64,000 bases of DNA from Flagellimonas beolgyonensis. GTDB lineage: Bacteria; Bacteroidota; Bacteroidia; Flavobacteriales; Flavobacteriaceae. The position numbers and the translations under genes are program-made. Under the pieces are notes generated by a model, which saw nothing but the letters and a program-made list of their open reading frames with translations, made no database searches and was not told where the DNA came from. How positions within the stretch are numbered: the first letter of the stretch is position 1; each line of letters begins with the position of its first letter. Shown here in pieces: positions 17,010 to 26,625 of the stretch. The stretch lies in NCBI RefSeq assembly GCF_003992615.1, contig NZ_RZMY01000013.1, positions 38,188-102,187 of the forward strand, read 5' to 3'.

Positions 17010-17465
17010 CTATGCCGAAATACGTTTAAAAAACAGACCTGGAGTGACCCCAATTTTCTCCTTGAAAGCTTGTGTGAAAACACCCGTGGAATTGAAGCCA
17101 TACATTTCTGCAATCTGGATCATGGATTTGGATTTGATTATTTCTGGGTTTTCCATTATGTGATTGATTGCATAGTTAATTCGAACATTTTTTAGGTAAC
17201 ACGCAAAGTTTTTGCCCTTTAATGTGTTAATTGTACTCGAAAGATAAGAGGTGTTTGTGTTCAACACCTTAGCCAAACTTTGCAAGGTTATTGTATTATC
17301 TAAAAATCCATTTTGCATTTCCCAGGAATCAAGGTTTTCCAAAATGCTATGATAAATCTCTTCTTTGAGTTTTGATTTCTTCTTAAATTTAAAAATTTGC
17401 GAGGAAGTGGATTTTATCTTATTTATCTTTCTAAGTTCAGTTACGAAAATTCCAAGGGAAATCAT
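17010..17465 (-). pseudogene. AraC-type regulator remnant (C-terminal HTH only)
   Basis: 151 residues matching the C-terminal part of the long flavobacterial AraC regulators. A linker (KLKEEIYHSILENLDSWE) is followed by two HTH motifs (TLQSLAKVLNTNTSYLSSTI and MIQIAEMYGFNSTGVFTQAF) and the family ending KIGVTPGLFF. The large N-terminal TPR or membrane sensor part is missing. Reading further upstream in frame meets a TAG about ten codons before the first ATG, and only about 100 bases separate it from the next gene. It is probably a decayed gene, but the HTH part is intact and could still be made. Confidence 0.6.
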
Positions 17466-17564
17466 AAAACCTGCATTAATTTTCTATTCAGTAAGAAAAA
17501 TAATACTTGCTTGGTGTAATTAGTTTACAAATTGATGGATACACCATTTGAATTGACCAAATGT

Positions 17565-17951
17565 TTAGGGAACACTATTATTTAATAATAAAATGTCTTC
17601 CACAATAACTTGCTCTTTACAGTTTTTGACCTGTAGTTCCAGTTCTTTCCCATTGTTTTCATGCGAAACAAAATAAACTTTACAAGGCTCGGACTTGGTA
17701 TCGCTTTTACCAAAATCCACATCCCCGTCCATTAAAAATGTCATGATCAGGCTTGTGTCGCGGTATTGCTCCGGCAAGTCTTCTCCAAAGGTCAACGTTT
17801 TGGAACGCATATCCTTCAATACTCTACAATTGGGGAAATAGCAGATTTCGAAACCACCTTCACCCGATTTTTTCTTTAAAAAGAAGACCAGAAATAGCAT
17901 TCCAATGGATAGCCCTACCAAATACCAGCCCAATCGTTTCAAAAACCCCAT
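17565..17951 (-). CDS. membrane-anchored DUF4258-like protein
   Basis: 128 residues: one N-terminal membrane helix (about 8-25, GWYLVGLSIGMLFLVFFL) followed by a small soluble domain with paired cysteines (ICYFPNCRVLKDM, EPCKVYFV, VKNCKEQV). The soluble part fits the DUF4258 pattern as I recall it. It starts 5 bases after the alanine dehydrogenase stop, an arrangement I believe is conserved in flavobacteria. No function known. Confidence 0.65.
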   Translation of the reverse strand: MGFLKRLGWYLVGLSIGMLFLVFFLKKKSGEGGFEICYFPNCRVLKDMRSKTLTFGEDLPEQYRDTSLIMTFLMDGDVDFGKSDTKSEPCKVYFVSHENNGKELELQVKNCKEQVIVEDILLLNNSVP

Positions 17952-17956
17952 CTATG

Positions 17957-19156
17957 TTAAAAAATAAGAAAGTTAATATCACTTGAGTTCATCCCAAACC
18001 AATCCCCAACAGATTTATTGGTCAATATCCCGTGATACATGTAAAGTCCGCTCCGCAGTCCTTTATCGAACCGCAGGGAATGCTCCAAACCACCGTCTTC
18101 CCCGATTTTCAAGAGATATGGGGTAAAAATATTACTGATGGATATGGAAGATGTTCGCGGATAGCGGGATGGAATGTTGGGTACCCCATAATGGATCACA
18201 CCAAATTTTTCAAAAGTCGGTTTGCTGTGGGTCGTAACTTCAGAAGTTTCAAAACAACCACCCATATCGATACTGACGTCAATAATCACTGCCCCTTTTT
18301 TCATGTTTTCTACCATTGAACTCGACACCACAATCGGTGAGCGGTCTTTGCCACGAGTGGCGCCAATAGCCACATCGCAACGTTTTAAGGACTTGATCAA
18401 GTTTTTGGGCTGTATGGTGGAAGTATAGAGCGTTCGGTTCAGATTGGTCTGGAGGCATCTTAATTTACTGATGGAATTGTCGAACACTTTTACGTTCGCC
18501 CCAAGTCCCAACGCCGATCGGGCTGCAAATTCGCCCACTGTACCTGCTCCAATGATTACCACTTCCACAGGCGGCACCCCACTGATATTTCCAAACATTA
18601 GTCCATTCCCTTGTCCGGTATTGGCCATCAATTCCGCCGCGATCAAAATGGAGGATATTCCGGCAATTTCACTCAGGGAACGCACGGCAGGGTAGTTGCC
18701 ATCTTCATCCCGAATAAACTCGAACGCTATGGCGGTCAACCGTTTTTTGGCCATGGCCTCAAAATATTCTTTGCGCTGCGTTTTAATCTGGAGCGCAGAA
18801 ATAACAATGGTCTGGGGATTAATGAAATCGATTTCCGATAGGGAAGGAGGTTCTACCTTTAAAAGAATAGGGCAGGAAAATACCTTTTTAGTATCCCGTG
18901 TGATCTCTGCTCCGGCATTGGTGTAATCGATGTCTGAAAAATTGGCGCCTTCACCGGCACCGGATTCAATAAGCACCCTATGACCGTGTGCGGTAATGGC
19001 ATTTACGGCATCGGGGGTAAGACAAATCCGTTTTTCCTGATATTGGTTTTCCTTGGGAATCCCTATAAAAAGTTCCCCTTTTTGCTTCATGACCTCCAAG
19101 GTCTCTTCTTGCGGCAATAACTGCTGTTTGCTGAACGGGGAAGAAGGCTGGTTCAT
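17957..19156 (-). CDS. ald: alanine dehydrogenase
   Basis: NAD-dependent interconversion of alanine with pyruvate and ammonia. 399 residues: an N-terminal substrate domain (FIGIPKENQYQEKRICLTPDAV; E and K are substrate ligands), the central Rossmann motif VVIIGAGTVGEFAARSALGLGANV, and C-terminal residues GVPNIPSRYPRTSSISISN. The C-terminal part is longer and differs from E. coli-type PntA, which also shares this fold; the family assignment favours alanine dehydrogenase. Probably cotranscribed with the DUF4258-like gene behind it. Confidence 0.88.
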   Translation of the reverse strand: MNQPSSPFSKQQLLPQEETLEVMKQKGELFIGIPKENQYQEKRICLTPDAVNAITAHGHRVLIESGAGEGANFSDIDYTNAGAEITRDTKKVFSCPILLKVEPPSLSEIDFINPQTIVISALQIKTQRKEYFEAMAKKRLTAIAFEFIRDEDGNYPAVRSLSEIAGISSILIAAELMANTGQGNGLMFGNISGVPPVEVVIIGAGTVGEFAARSALGLGANVKVFDNSISKLRCLQTNLNRTLYTSTIQPKNLIKSLKRCDVAIGATRGKDRSPIVVSSSMVENMKKGAVIIDVSIDMGGCFETSEVTTHSKPTFEKFGVIHYGVPNIPSRYPRTSSISISNIFTPYLLKIGEDGGLEHSLRFDKGLRSGLYMYHGILTNKSVGDWFGMNSSDINFLIF

Positions 19157-19202
19157 AGGCTGTAAATCGATTCAATGGGCACCAACGGGTACGTGAACAA
19201 AT

Positions 19203-19754
19203 TTACATTTTTTTTGAAAGGGATTTTTGGCGCTCTTCCAGTTTCTGTCGCTCTTTACGCAACTCCTCTTTTTCCTTTAAAATCTGTAGTTCGGTATCCA
19301 TGGCATCCAGGTCGATTCCGTGTACGTGTTTGTCCACCAATTTTATCCTAATGAAGTATACCACGGGGACAACGACCATGGTTACAGCAACCACATACAG
19401 TATCTCGTTTTCATCAATTCGTTCACTATTGGAGTAGTTCAAAGCAGTGAACAACTGGAAACTGTACATTGCAAGTGGTATGAGTATAGCGTGGTACCAC
19501 CAATTTTTGGATGTGACAAACCATATGATTAAAAGAAGTAAAGGAACAAACTTGTTAAAATAGTAATAGATAGCAGTTGCTACCTCTCCAAAGTTATTTT
19601 CCTTGAATTCTATTCCCCAAAATGTCCACGATGTGCTATTGGGCGGTATTGGAAGATATTTATAACAATAGAACATTAGAGGGGTGATGGCAATTAAAAA
19701 TGCAATGGCCCCTTCAATAATAAAGCGTTTTCTAACCGTAGATTTTTTACTCAT
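19203..19754 (-). CDS. hypothetical membrane protein with C-terminal coiled coil
   Basis: 183 residues with about four membrane helices (about 12-30, 66-82, 87-105, 118-136). A charged cytoplasmic tail (about 150-183) rich in Glu, Lys, Arg and Gln is a strong coiled-coil candidate (LQILKEKEELRKERQKLEER). I recognise no family. It lies alone between ald and the 42-residue peptide gene. Confidence 0.6.
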   Translation of the reverse strand: MSKKSTVRKRFIIEGAIAFLIAITPLMFYCYKYLPIPPNSTSWTFWGIEFKENNFGEVATAIYYYFNKFVPLLLLIIWFVTSKNWWYHAILIPLAMYSFQLFTALNYSNSERIDENEILYVVAVTMVVVPVVYFIRIKLVDKHVHGIDLDAMDTELQILKEKEELRKERQKLEERQKSLSKKM

Positions 19755-19791
19755 TACTTTGTAAACTCAAAAAATCCCGGATTATTGTAAA

Positions 19792-19818
19792 AAAATAACC
19801 CCTTTTCGAAAAAAGGGG
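19792..19818 (-). terminator. terminator after the 42-residue peptide gene
   Basis: CCCCTTTT (19799-19806) pairs with AAAAGGGG (19811-19818) around a CGAA loop. On the minus strand it is followed by an eight-base T-rich run, so it ends transcription of the small gene at 19847. Confidence 0.75.
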
Positions 19819-19846
19819 CTATTATAATCAGTGGATGGAAGTGAAA

Positions 19847-19975
19847 TTAGATTCTTACCAATTTCTTCTTCTCAATACTTACCTTTTGGTCTTTGTCAAT
19901 CGTTGCAGTAGAAACAGCGGTCATTGCCAAAAAAGCAACAGCAAGTAATCCAAAAAAAACTTTTTTAGTGTTCAT
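19847..19975 (-). CDS. small secreted peptide
   Basis: 42 residues. The start MNTKKVFFGLLAVAFLAMTA is a clear signal peptide, followed by a short hydrophilic part with basic residues ending KKKLVRI. It has its own -7 box (20018-20025) and its own terminator, which supports a real gene. Similar short exported peptides are common in flavobacteria. No known role. Confidence 0.65.
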   Translation of the reverse strand: MNTKKVFFGLLAVAFLAMTAVSTATIDKDQKVSIEKKKLVRI

Positions 19976-20017
19976 CGTAAAAGAGTTTTTGGTTAATAAA
20001 TGAATTCATTCACAAAA

Positions 20018-20063
20018 CAAATGTAGGAAAATATTTCAACTATCCCTACACTTTATCGATAAA
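20018..20063 (-). promoter_or_regulatory. promoter and possible operator of the 42-residue peptide gene
   Basis: The minus strand has TACATTTG (20018-20025), an exact TAnnTTTG box 43 bases before the ATG. Upstream, at 20052-20063, is the perfect 12-base palindrome TTTATCGATAAA, near the expected -40 region, so an activator or repressor site is possible. Confidence 0.5.
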
Positions 20064-20150
20064 TTTGGTTTTTTAACGTAAAAACCTAACATTTTATCGA
20101 ATCAGACTTGCTTTGTAAAAAGAATGCTTTGAAGATAGCTGGAATGTCCG

Positions 20151-20567
20151 TTAACATACATTTAACTCGATTGAACGTGTTTTTTCATCGATGAAGTGCA
20201 GGTTTAACCTTACAGCGTCTTCAGGAATCAGGGAAGCAATCTTTTCCGGCCATTCAATAAACAACCAGGCATCCGAGGCGAGATAATCATCAAAGCCCAT
20301 GTCCAGAGCCTCCATTTCATCATTCAATCGGTAAAAATCGAAATGAAACGCCAATTGCCGGCCATCACTATCGGCATATTCGTTCACCAAGCCAAAAGTG
20401 GGGCTATTGGCTATATCCACTGCACCCAGTTCCTTTACCAAGGATTTGATCAATGTAGTTTTGCCCACTCCCATGTCGCCATAAAAGCATAGGGTCTTGT
20501 TCGGAGCGGCTGCCAAAACCTCTTGGGCCACCCTGTCGATTTCGGATAACTGAAACGTAGTCTTCAA
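20151..20567 (-). CDS. tsaE: tRNA threonylcarbamoyladenosine biosynthesis ATPase TsaE
   Basis: ATPase that works with TsaB and TsaD to make t6A37 in tRNAs reading ANN codons. 138 residues; Walker A in FYGDMGVGKTTLIKSL (about 28-43), then SPTFGLVNEYADS, HFDFYRL and the family motif LFIEWPEKI. It begins 6 bases after the porX stop and is very likely in the same transcript. Confidence 0.93.
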   Translation of the reverse strand: MKTTFQLSEIDRVAQEVLAAAPNKTLCFYGDMGVGKTTLIKSLVKELGAVDIANSPTFGLVNEYADSDGRQLAFHFDFYRLNDEMEALDMGFDDYLASDAWLFIEWPEKIASLIPEDAVRLNLHFIDEKTRSIELNVC

Positions 20568-20573
20568 AAGATT

Positions 20574-22118
20574 TTATTTTGGGTCCAAAACTATAAAAGG
20601 AACAATTATTTCTTCCAATGAAACACCACCATGTTGATACGTATTCCGATAATAACTTACATAATGGTTGTAATTGTTGGGGTAGGCAAAGAACAGATCG
20701 TTTTTTGCAAAGATGAAACTACTGCTCAAGTTAATATTGGGCAAATGGATTTCCTGCGGATTCTTTGTGGCCAAAACATCCTTTTCTTCATAGGTAAGAC
20801 TTCTGCCGGTCTTGTACCTAAGATTAAGACTGGTTTCCCGGTCCCCGATAACCTTGGAGGGTTGCTTTACATTGATGGTGCCGTGGTCAGTGGTCAATAA
20901 CAATTTCATGCCCAGACTTTGGGCCTGTTGTATAATTTCCAACAAAGGGGAATTCTTGAACCAGCTCAAGGTCAAGGAGCGGTAGGCCTTGTCGTTGGAG
21001 GCCAATTCCTTTACCACTTCCATCTCGGTTTTGGAATGGGAAAGCATATCCACAAAATTGTAGACCACAACGGTAAGGTCATTTTCCTTTTGGGACCTAA
21101 AATTTTGCGCCAGCTGTTTTCCTTGTTTCAGGTTGCTGATTTTATGATACTCCCATTTGAGGTTCAATCCCAATCGCTTTAACTGTTCGCCCAAAAAGTC
21201 GGCTTCGTGCAAATTTTTACCCCCTTCGTCCGTGTCGTTTTTCCACCATTTGGGATAACGCTTCTCCATATCCAATGGCATGAGGCCTGAGAACAGCGCA
21301 TTTCGGGCATACTGGGTGGCCGTGGGCAAAATACTGTAATAGGAGCATTCCTGTTTCTTTTTATAGTGCACGGAAAGAGTTTCTTCAAACGCCAACCATT
21401 GATCGTATCTTAAATTGTCTATGACCACCAGTAGGGTTTTGTTCCCCTCAAGTTCCGGTTGAATCTTATTTCGGAACAAGGTATGCGACATTACGGGCCC
21501 ATCCCCATCCTTGAACCAACTCCGATAATTCTTGTCCACAAATTTCCCAAACTGGGAATTGGCCTCCACTTTTTGGGATTCAAGGATTTCAAACATGCCG
21601 GAATCTTCGATTTGTTCCAGTTGCAGCTCCCAATAAATCAGTTTTTTGTAGAGTTCTGCCCATTCTTCATGTGAATTGACCATGGATAGGTCCATTGCTA
21701 TCTTTCGGAATTCCTGCTGATAGTTTGCCGTTGTCTTTTCCGAAACCAACCGGGAGTTGTCCAAGCTTTTCTTCAACGACAACAATATTTGGTTGGGATT
21801 CACAGGCTTGATGAGATAATCGGCAATTTTGGAACCGATGGCCTCATCCATAATATACTCCTCCTCACTCTTGGTAATCATCACCACAGGAATGGAGGGG
21901 TCGTATTTTTTGATCTCGTTCAAAGTCTCCAGTCCCGACAGTCCGGGCATGTTTTCATCCAAAAAAACAATGTCGAAGAAGTTCTCACGGATTTCCTCCA
22001 GGGCATCCTGACCACTCTGACTGGTAACTACTTCATAGTTTTTGTTTTCAAGAAAAATAATATGGGGTTTCAATAGGTCGATTTCATCATCTACCCAAAG
22101 TATTGTAATCTTGTTCAT
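20574..22118 (-). CDS. porX: PorX-type response regulator with PglZ domain
   Basis: Regulator of the type IX protein secretion system of Bacteroidota, partner of the PorY kinase. 514 residues: receiver domain (1-120; phospho-acceptor Asp in DIVFLDENMPGLSG, Thr/Lys in MITKSEE, Lys in IKPVNP), a helical linker, and a C-terminal alkaline-phosphatase-superfamily PglZ domain (about 205-510; LLVVIDNLRYDQW, LTTDHGTINVKQPSKV). Length and order match PorX. Upstream it is divergent from the HD phosphohydrolase gene. Confidence 0.92.
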   Translation of the reverse strand: MNKITILWVDDEIDLLKPHIIFLENKNYEVVTSQSGQDALEEIRENFFDIVFLDENMPGLSGLETLNEIKKYDPSIPVVMITKSEEEYIMDEAIGSKIADYLIKPVNPNQILLSLKKSLDNSRLVSEKTTANYQQEFRKIAMDLSMVNSHEEWAELYKKLIYWELQLEQIEDSGMFEILESQKVEANSQFGKFVDKNYRSWFKDGDGPVMSHTLFRNKIQPELEGNKTLLVVIDNLRYDQWLAFEETLSVHYKKKQECSYYSILPTATQYARNALFSGLMPLDMEKRYPKWWKNDTDEGGKNLHEADFLGEQLKRLGLNLKWEYHKISNLKQGKQLAQNFRSQKENDLTVVVYNFVDMLSHSKTEMEVVKELASNDKAYRSLTLSWFKNSPLLEIIQQAQSLGMKLLLTTDHGTINVKQPSKVIGDRETSLNLRYKTGRSLTYEEKDVLATKNPQEIHLPNINLSSSFIFAKNDLFFAYPNNYNHYVSYYRNTYQHGGVSLEEIIVPFIVLDPK

Positions 22119-22126
22119 ATAGTAGT

Positions 22127-22134
22127 TATCTTTG
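22127..22134 (+). promoter_or_regulatory. promoter -7 box of the HD phosphohydrolase gene
   Basis: TATCTTTG matches TAnnTTTG exactly. It ends on the first base of the GTG that opens the longest frame, so that GTG cannot be the start. Confidence 0.6.
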
Positions 22135-22154
22135 TGGCATTAAAACAAAAATCC

Positions 22155-23381
22155 TTGGTAAAAACCAATAAGCTTAACGTTTTTAACGATCCAATTTACG
22201 GTTTTATTGGAACTCCAAACGAACTAATTTTCAGTCTGATCTCGCATCCATTTTTTCAGAGATTGCGACGGATTTCGCAAATGGGTATGTCCTACATGGT
22301 GTATCCAGGAGCCCATCATACACGATTTCACCACGCATTGGGAAGCATGCACTTGATGACCAAAGCCATTCATGTGTTGCGCATGAAGGGCATTGAAATT
22401 ACCGAGGAGGAAGAAAATGGATTGCTTTGCGCCATTTTGTTGCACGATATCGGCCACGGACCCTTTTCTCATGCATTGGAAGGTTTTGTACTGAAAGATT
22501 TGAGCCACGAAAAACTTTCCATGCAATTTATGCTGGAACTCAACAAACAGTTCAACGGGCAGTTGGAAACCGCCATTTCCATATTTAAAGGCGACCACCA
22601 CAAACCATTTTTGAATCAATTAGTGTCCAGTCAATTGGATATGGACCGTCTTGATTACCTTAAAAGAGACAGTTTTTACTCCGGGGTTACGGAAGGCAAC
22701 ATCAATTCCGAACGACTTATTTCGATGCTTCATGTGGTGGACGGGCATTTGGTGTTGGAAGAAAAAGGGATTTACGCCGTGGAAAAATTCCTGATGGCAC
22801 GAAGGTTCATGTACTGGCAGGTGTATTTGCACAAAACAGGCCTTGTGGCAGAACAGCTACTGGTCCGTATCATGCAAAGGGCTCGGGAACTCTTGCAGAA
22901 CGGTGATCAATTGGCGGCGAGCGAGCCTTTGTTGTTTTTCCTAAACCAGAATGAAGCAGTTACCATGGACAAGACCATATTGGAGACCTTTGCACGACTG
23001 GATGATGTGGATGTATTGGCTGCCTTGAAAAACTGGCAAACCCACGATGATTTTGTGCTCTCCAAAATGTGCAGTATGCTTTTGGACAGAAGGTTGTTGC
23101 ATGTGAAAATCAAAAAGCAGCCCATGGACCAACAAAAATTGAATGAAAAGTTGCAAGGTATCATCCAAAAGTACGATCTTTCAGTAGCTGAAGCCGCTAA
23201 CTTTGTGTTTCAGGGTGAGATATCGAACAAGGCCTACAATCAAAAACAACAGGCCATTTACATTCTAAAAAAGAATGGGAAAATTTCGGACGTGTTGAAA
23301 GAATCAGACCAATTGAGCTTAAAGGCATTGTCGAAGACCGTTACCAAATACTACAGCTGCTATCCCAAGGAGGCTGTTTAA
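22155..23381 (+). CDS. HD-domain phosphohydrolase (SAMHD1/dGTPase-like)
   Basis: About 408 residues. The HD metal site is visible: [25 protein letters not shown] (the HD pair) and [14 protein letters not shown] (distal Asp), the layout of SAMHD1-like dNTP triphosphohydrolases. The start is moved to TTG 22155 ([17 protein letters not shown]) because the GTG at 22134 overlaps the -7 box; the peptide from the TTG matches the usual start of the family. The C-terminal half is helical and less conserved. Substrate not proven by sequence. Confidence 0.8.
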   Translation: MVKTNKLNVFNDPIYGFIGTPNELIFSLISHPFFQRLRRISQMGMSYMVYPGAHHTRFHHALGSMHLMTKAIHVLRMKGIEITEEEENGLLCAILLHDIGHGPFSHALEGFVLKDLSHEKLSMQFMLELNKQFNGQLETAISIFKGDHHKPFLNQLVSSQLDMDRLDYLKRDSFYSGVTEGNINSERLISMLHVVDGHLVLEEKGIYAVEKFLMARRFMYWQVYLHKTGLVAEQLLVRIMQRARELLQNGDQLAASEPLLFFLNQNEAVTMDKTILETFARLDDVDVLAALKNWQTHDDFVLSKMCSMLLDRRLLHVKIKKQPMDQQKLNEKLQGIIQKYDLSVAEAANFVFQGEISNKAYNQKQQAIYILKKNGKISDVLKESDQLSLKALSKTVTKYYSCYPKEAV

Positions 23382-23391
23382 CAAATTTTGT

Positions 23392-23399
23392 TACTTTTG
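23392..23399 (+). promoter_or_regulatory. promoter -7 box of the lipid A operon
   Basis: TACTTTTG, exact consensus, only five bases before the lpxD ATG (23405). Transcription would start at or next to the ATG, predicting a leaderless mRNA. Confidence 0.6.
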
Positions 23400-23404
23400 C
23401 ACAG

Positions 23405-24442
23405 ATGAAATTTACAGCCACCCAAATTGCCGGACTCCTAGAGGGGGAAGTTGAGGGAAATCCTCAAATCGCTGTCCATAAATTATCGAAAATCGAAGAA
23501 GGTGAAAAAGGTTCATTGACCTTTCTTGCCAACCCAAAATACACCTCCTATATTTATTCGACCAAGGCTTCCATCACCATTGTGAACAAGGACTTTGTTC
23601 CCGAACAATCCCTTTCCACGACCTTGATCAAGGTGGAAGATGCCTACAAGTCGTTTTCCAAACTATTGGAGTATTACAATCAGGTCAAGAACAATAAATC
23701 AGGTATTGAGAACCCCTCTTACATTTCTGACAATGTAAGTTATGGCGAAGGTTTTTATCTCGGTGCGTTTTCGTACTTGGGCAACAATGTGACCATAGGG
23801 GACAACGTAAAGCTCTTTCCGAATGTTTTTATTGGCGACAATGTAAAAATCGGAAACAACGTGGTGGTGTTTGCAGGAGCGAAAATTTATTCCGAAACAC
23901 AGATTGGCAACAACTGTGTGATCCATGGCGGTGCCATTATCGGTGCCGATGGTTTTGGTTTTACGCCCAACGCAAATGGGGAATATAGCAAGGTGCCACA
24001 AACAGGCAACGTGATCTTGGAAGACAATGTGGATGTAGGTGCGGGAACCACAATTGATCGCGCCACATTAGGGTCTACCATTTTAAGAAAAGGGGTAAAG
24101 CTGGACAATCAGATCCAGATTGCCCATAATGTGGAAATTGGTGAACATACCGCCATTGCTGCCCAAACGGGCATTGCCGGATCAACCAAAATTGGAAAAA
24201 ACTGTTTGATTGGTGGCCAAGTGGGCATTGTTGGGCATATTACCATTGGAGACAGGGTGCGAATTCAGGCCCAATCCGGTATCGGCAGAAATGTCAAGGA
24301 CGATGAAGTGCTGCAGGGATCACCAGCCCTAAGTTATGGCGACTTCAACAAATCATACGTACACTTTAAGAATCTACCAAGACTGGTAAATCAAATCTCC
24401 AACATAGAAAAAAAGGTTGAAGGTGAACAAAATAAGCAATAA
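23405..24442 (+). CDS. lpxD: UDP-3-O-acylglucosamine N-acyltransferase LpxD
   Basis: Third step of lipid A synthesis: adds the N-linked hydroxyacyl chain. 345 residues: N-terminal uridine-binding domain ([17 protein letters not shown]), then a left-handed beta-helix of hexapeptide repeats (about 105-300) with the catalytic His region [21 protein letters not shown], and a C-terminal helix. The start codon fits the family start, although a promoter box lies directly in front. First gene of lpxD-lpxC/fabZ-lpxA-efp-lpxD2; its end overlaps the next gene. Confidence 0.95.
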   Translation: MKFTATQIAGLLEGEVEGNPQIAVHKLSKIEEGEKGSLTFLANPKYTSYIYSTKASITIVNKDFVPEQSLSTTLIKVEDAYKSFSKLLEYYNQVKNNKSGIENPSYISDNVSYGEGFYLGAFSYLGNNVTIGDNVKLFPNVFIGDNVKIGNNVVVFAGAKIYSETQIGNNCVIHGGAIIGADGFGFTPNANGEYSKVPQTGNVILEDNVDVGAGTTIDRATLGSTILRKGVKLDNQIQIAHNVEIGEHTAIAAQTGIAGSTKIGKNCLIGGQVGIVGHITIGDRVRIQAQSGIGRNVKDDEVLQGSPALSYGDFNKSYVHFKNLPRLVNQISNIEKKVEGEQNKQ

Positions 24443-25835
24443 GCAACGTACCATAAAAAAGAAAGTGACGCTACAGGGAGTAGGGTTGCATACTGGGGAA
24501 AACGTTACCATGAGTTTTTTGCCCGCGGACGAAAACCATGGGTATGCATTTAAACGCATAGACCTTGAAGGGGAACCCATCATAGAGGCCGATGCCAACT
24601 ATGTGGTAAACACCCAAAGAGGAACCAACCTTGAAAAAAACGGGGTCAAAATACATACTTCAGAGCATGTATTGGCTGCCTTGGTAGGTATGGAAATCGA
24701 CAATGTCCTGATTGAATTGGACGCTCCCGAACCTCCCATTATGGATGGTTCCTCCAAGTTTTTTGTAAAAGCTTTGGAAGAAGCGGGCATTGAGGAGCAG
24801 GACCAGGAGCGTGAAGAATTTGTGGTAAAGGATGTTATTTCCTATAAAGATGAGACCACGGGGAGCGAGATTACCGTTATTCCAGCAGATCATTACCAAG
24901 TAACCACCATGGTGGACTTTGGCACCAAAGTGTTGGGCACACAAAACGCCACTTTGGACAGCATGTCCGATTTTAAGGAGGAGATTGCCGATGCCCGTAC
25001 TTTTAGTTTCTTGCATGAACTGGAAATGCTATTGGAACATGGCCTGATCAAAGGCGGTGATCTTAACAACGCCATTGTTTATGTGGACAAGGAGATTTCC
25101 GAATCCACCATGAAAAAATTGGAAAAGGCCTTTAACAAAGAAAAACTGTCCGTGAAACCCAATGGTATTTTGGACAACCTGACCCTACATTATCCCAACG
25201 AGGCCGCGCGACATAAATTATTGGATGTTATTGGTGACTTGGCTTTGGCCGGAACACGGATTCGTGGCAAGGTAATCGCCAACAAGCCCGGACACTTCGT
25301 GAATACGCAGTTTGCCAAGAAGCTGTCCAAGATCATCAAGATAGAAAAGCGGAACAAGGTGCCATCCTACGATTTGAACCAGGAACCGTTGATGGATGTG
25401 AACAAAATCATGGAAAAATTGCCCCACCGACCTCCATTTTTGTTGGTGGATAAAATTTTGGAACTTTCAGACACCCACGTTGTCGGGGTTAAGAATGTTA
25501 CCATGAACGAGCCCTTTTTTGTCGGGCATTTTCCTGGAGCGCCAGTAATGCCAGGGGTACTACAAGTAGAAGCCATGGCGCAAACCGGAGGGATTTTGGT
25601 ACTGAGCACTGTTCCAGATCCTGAAAATTACCTGACCTTCTTCATGAAGATCGATAATGTGAAATTCAAACAGCAGGTGGTTCCCGGAGATACTTTAATT
25701 TTTAAATGCGATTTGGTCTCACCCATAAGAAGGGGGATTTGCCATATGCAGGCGTATGCCTATGCCAATGGAAAATTGGTTTCGGAAGCGGAACTGATGG
25801 CACAGATCGTTAAAACCAAAAACTTAGATTCGTAG
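24423..25835 (+). CDS. lpxC: bifunctional UDP-3-O-acyl-GlcNAc deacetylase / 3-hydroxyacyl-ACP dehydratase
   Basis: Fusion typical of Bacteroidota. The N-terminal LpxC half (about 1-305) is a zinc deacetylase and the committed step of lipid A synthesis ([14 protein letters not shown], the zinc-site stretch [31 protein letters not shown]). The C-terminal FabZ half (about 320-470) is the dehydratase of fatty acid elongation ([33 protein letters not shown]). The two enzymes compete for hydroxyacyl-ACP, so the fusion may balance them. Starts inside lpxD; GTG 24423 is chosen, TTG 24417 is possible. lpxA follows directly. Confidence 0.94.
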   Translation: MNKISNKQRTIKKKVTLQGVGLHTGENVTMSFLPADENHGYAFKRIDLEGEPIIEADANYVVNTQRGTNLEKNGVKIHTSEHVLAALVGMEIDNVLIELDAPEPPIMDGSSKFFVKALEEAGIEEQDQEREEFVVKDVISYKDETTGSEITVIPADHYQVTTMVDFGTKVLGTQNATLDSMSDFKEEIADARTFSFLHELEMLLEHGLIKGGDLNNAIVYVDKEISESTMKKLEKAFNKEKLSVKPNGILDNLTLHYPNEAARHKLLDVIGDLALAGTRIRGKVIANKPGHFVNTQFAKKLSKIIKIEKRNKVPSYDLNQEPLMDVNKIMEKLPHRPPFLLVDKILELSDTHVVGVKNVTMNEPFFVGHFPGAPVMPGVLQVEAMAQTGGILVLSTVPDPENYLTFFMKIDNVKFKQQVVPGDTLIFKCDLVSPIRRGICHMQAYAYANGKLVSEAELMAQIVKTKNLDS

Positions 25836-26621
25836 ATGAACCAACCATTAGCATATGTGCACCCCGGGGCCAAGATTGCCAAAAATGTGGTGATTGAGCC
25901 CTTTACCACCATCCATAACAATGTGACCATTGGTGAAGGCACCTGGATCGGTTCCAACGTAACCATCATGGAAGGGGCCCGTATCGGTAAAAACTGTAAT
26001 ATTTTCCCAGGGGCTGTGATATCCGCCATGCCCCAAGACCTAAAATACCAAGGAGAGGAGACTACCGTTCAAATTGGGGACAATACCACTATTCGTGAAT
26101 GTGCAACAATCAACAAGGGTACTTCCGACCGAATGAAAACCGTGATCGGCAATAATTGTTTGATCATGGCCTATTGCCACATTGCCCATGATTGTATCGT
26201 TGGCGATGGCTGTATTTTCAGTAACAATTCAACGTTAGCAGGCCATGTTACCATTGGTCAGAACGTGGTCTTGGCCGGAATGGTGGCGGTGCATCAGTTT
26301 GTATCGATCGGCAACCACGCCTTTGTTACCGGAGGTTCCTTGGTGCGTAAGGATGTGCCTCCATTTGTAAAGGCCGCCCGAGAGCCGTTGTCCTATGTGG
26401 GCATCAATTCCATTGGTTTGCGTAGAAGAGGATTCGAGTCGGATAAAATCCGTGAAATCCAGAATATCTATCGCATTCTGTATCAAAAAAATTATAACAA
26501 TACACAAGCGGCCTCCATTATCGAAGCAGAAATGGAAGCCACCCCGGAACGCGATGAAATTCTTCAATTCATCAGAGATTCGCAACGGGGTATCATGAAA
26601 GGCTATTTCAGTTCAAATTAA
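25836..26621 (+). CDS. lpxA: acyl-ACP--UDP-N-acetylglucosamine O-acyltransferase LpxA
   Basis: First step of lipid A synthesis. 261 residues: hexapeptide beta-helix (about 5-190; many I/V-G repeats such as NVTIGEGTWIGSNVTI), catalytic His in LIMAYCHIAHDCIVGD, and a C-terminal helical domain (GINSIGLRRRGF, then the helix bundle). The ATG abuts the lpxC/fabZ stop. Confidence 0.95.
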   Translation: MNQPLAYVHPGAKIAKNVVIEPFTTIHNNVTIGEGTWIGSNVTIMEGARIGKNCNIFPGAVISAMPQDLKYQGEETTVQIGDNTTIRECATINKGTSDRMKTVIGNNCLIMAYCHIAHDCIVGDGCIFSNNSTLAGHVTIGQNVVLAGMVAVHQFVSIGNHAFVTGGSLVRKDVPPFVKAAREPLSYVGINSIGLRRRGFESDKIREIQNIYRILYQKNYNNTQAASIIEAEMEATPERDEILQFIRDSQRGIMKGYFSSN

Positions 26622-26625
26622 TTAT

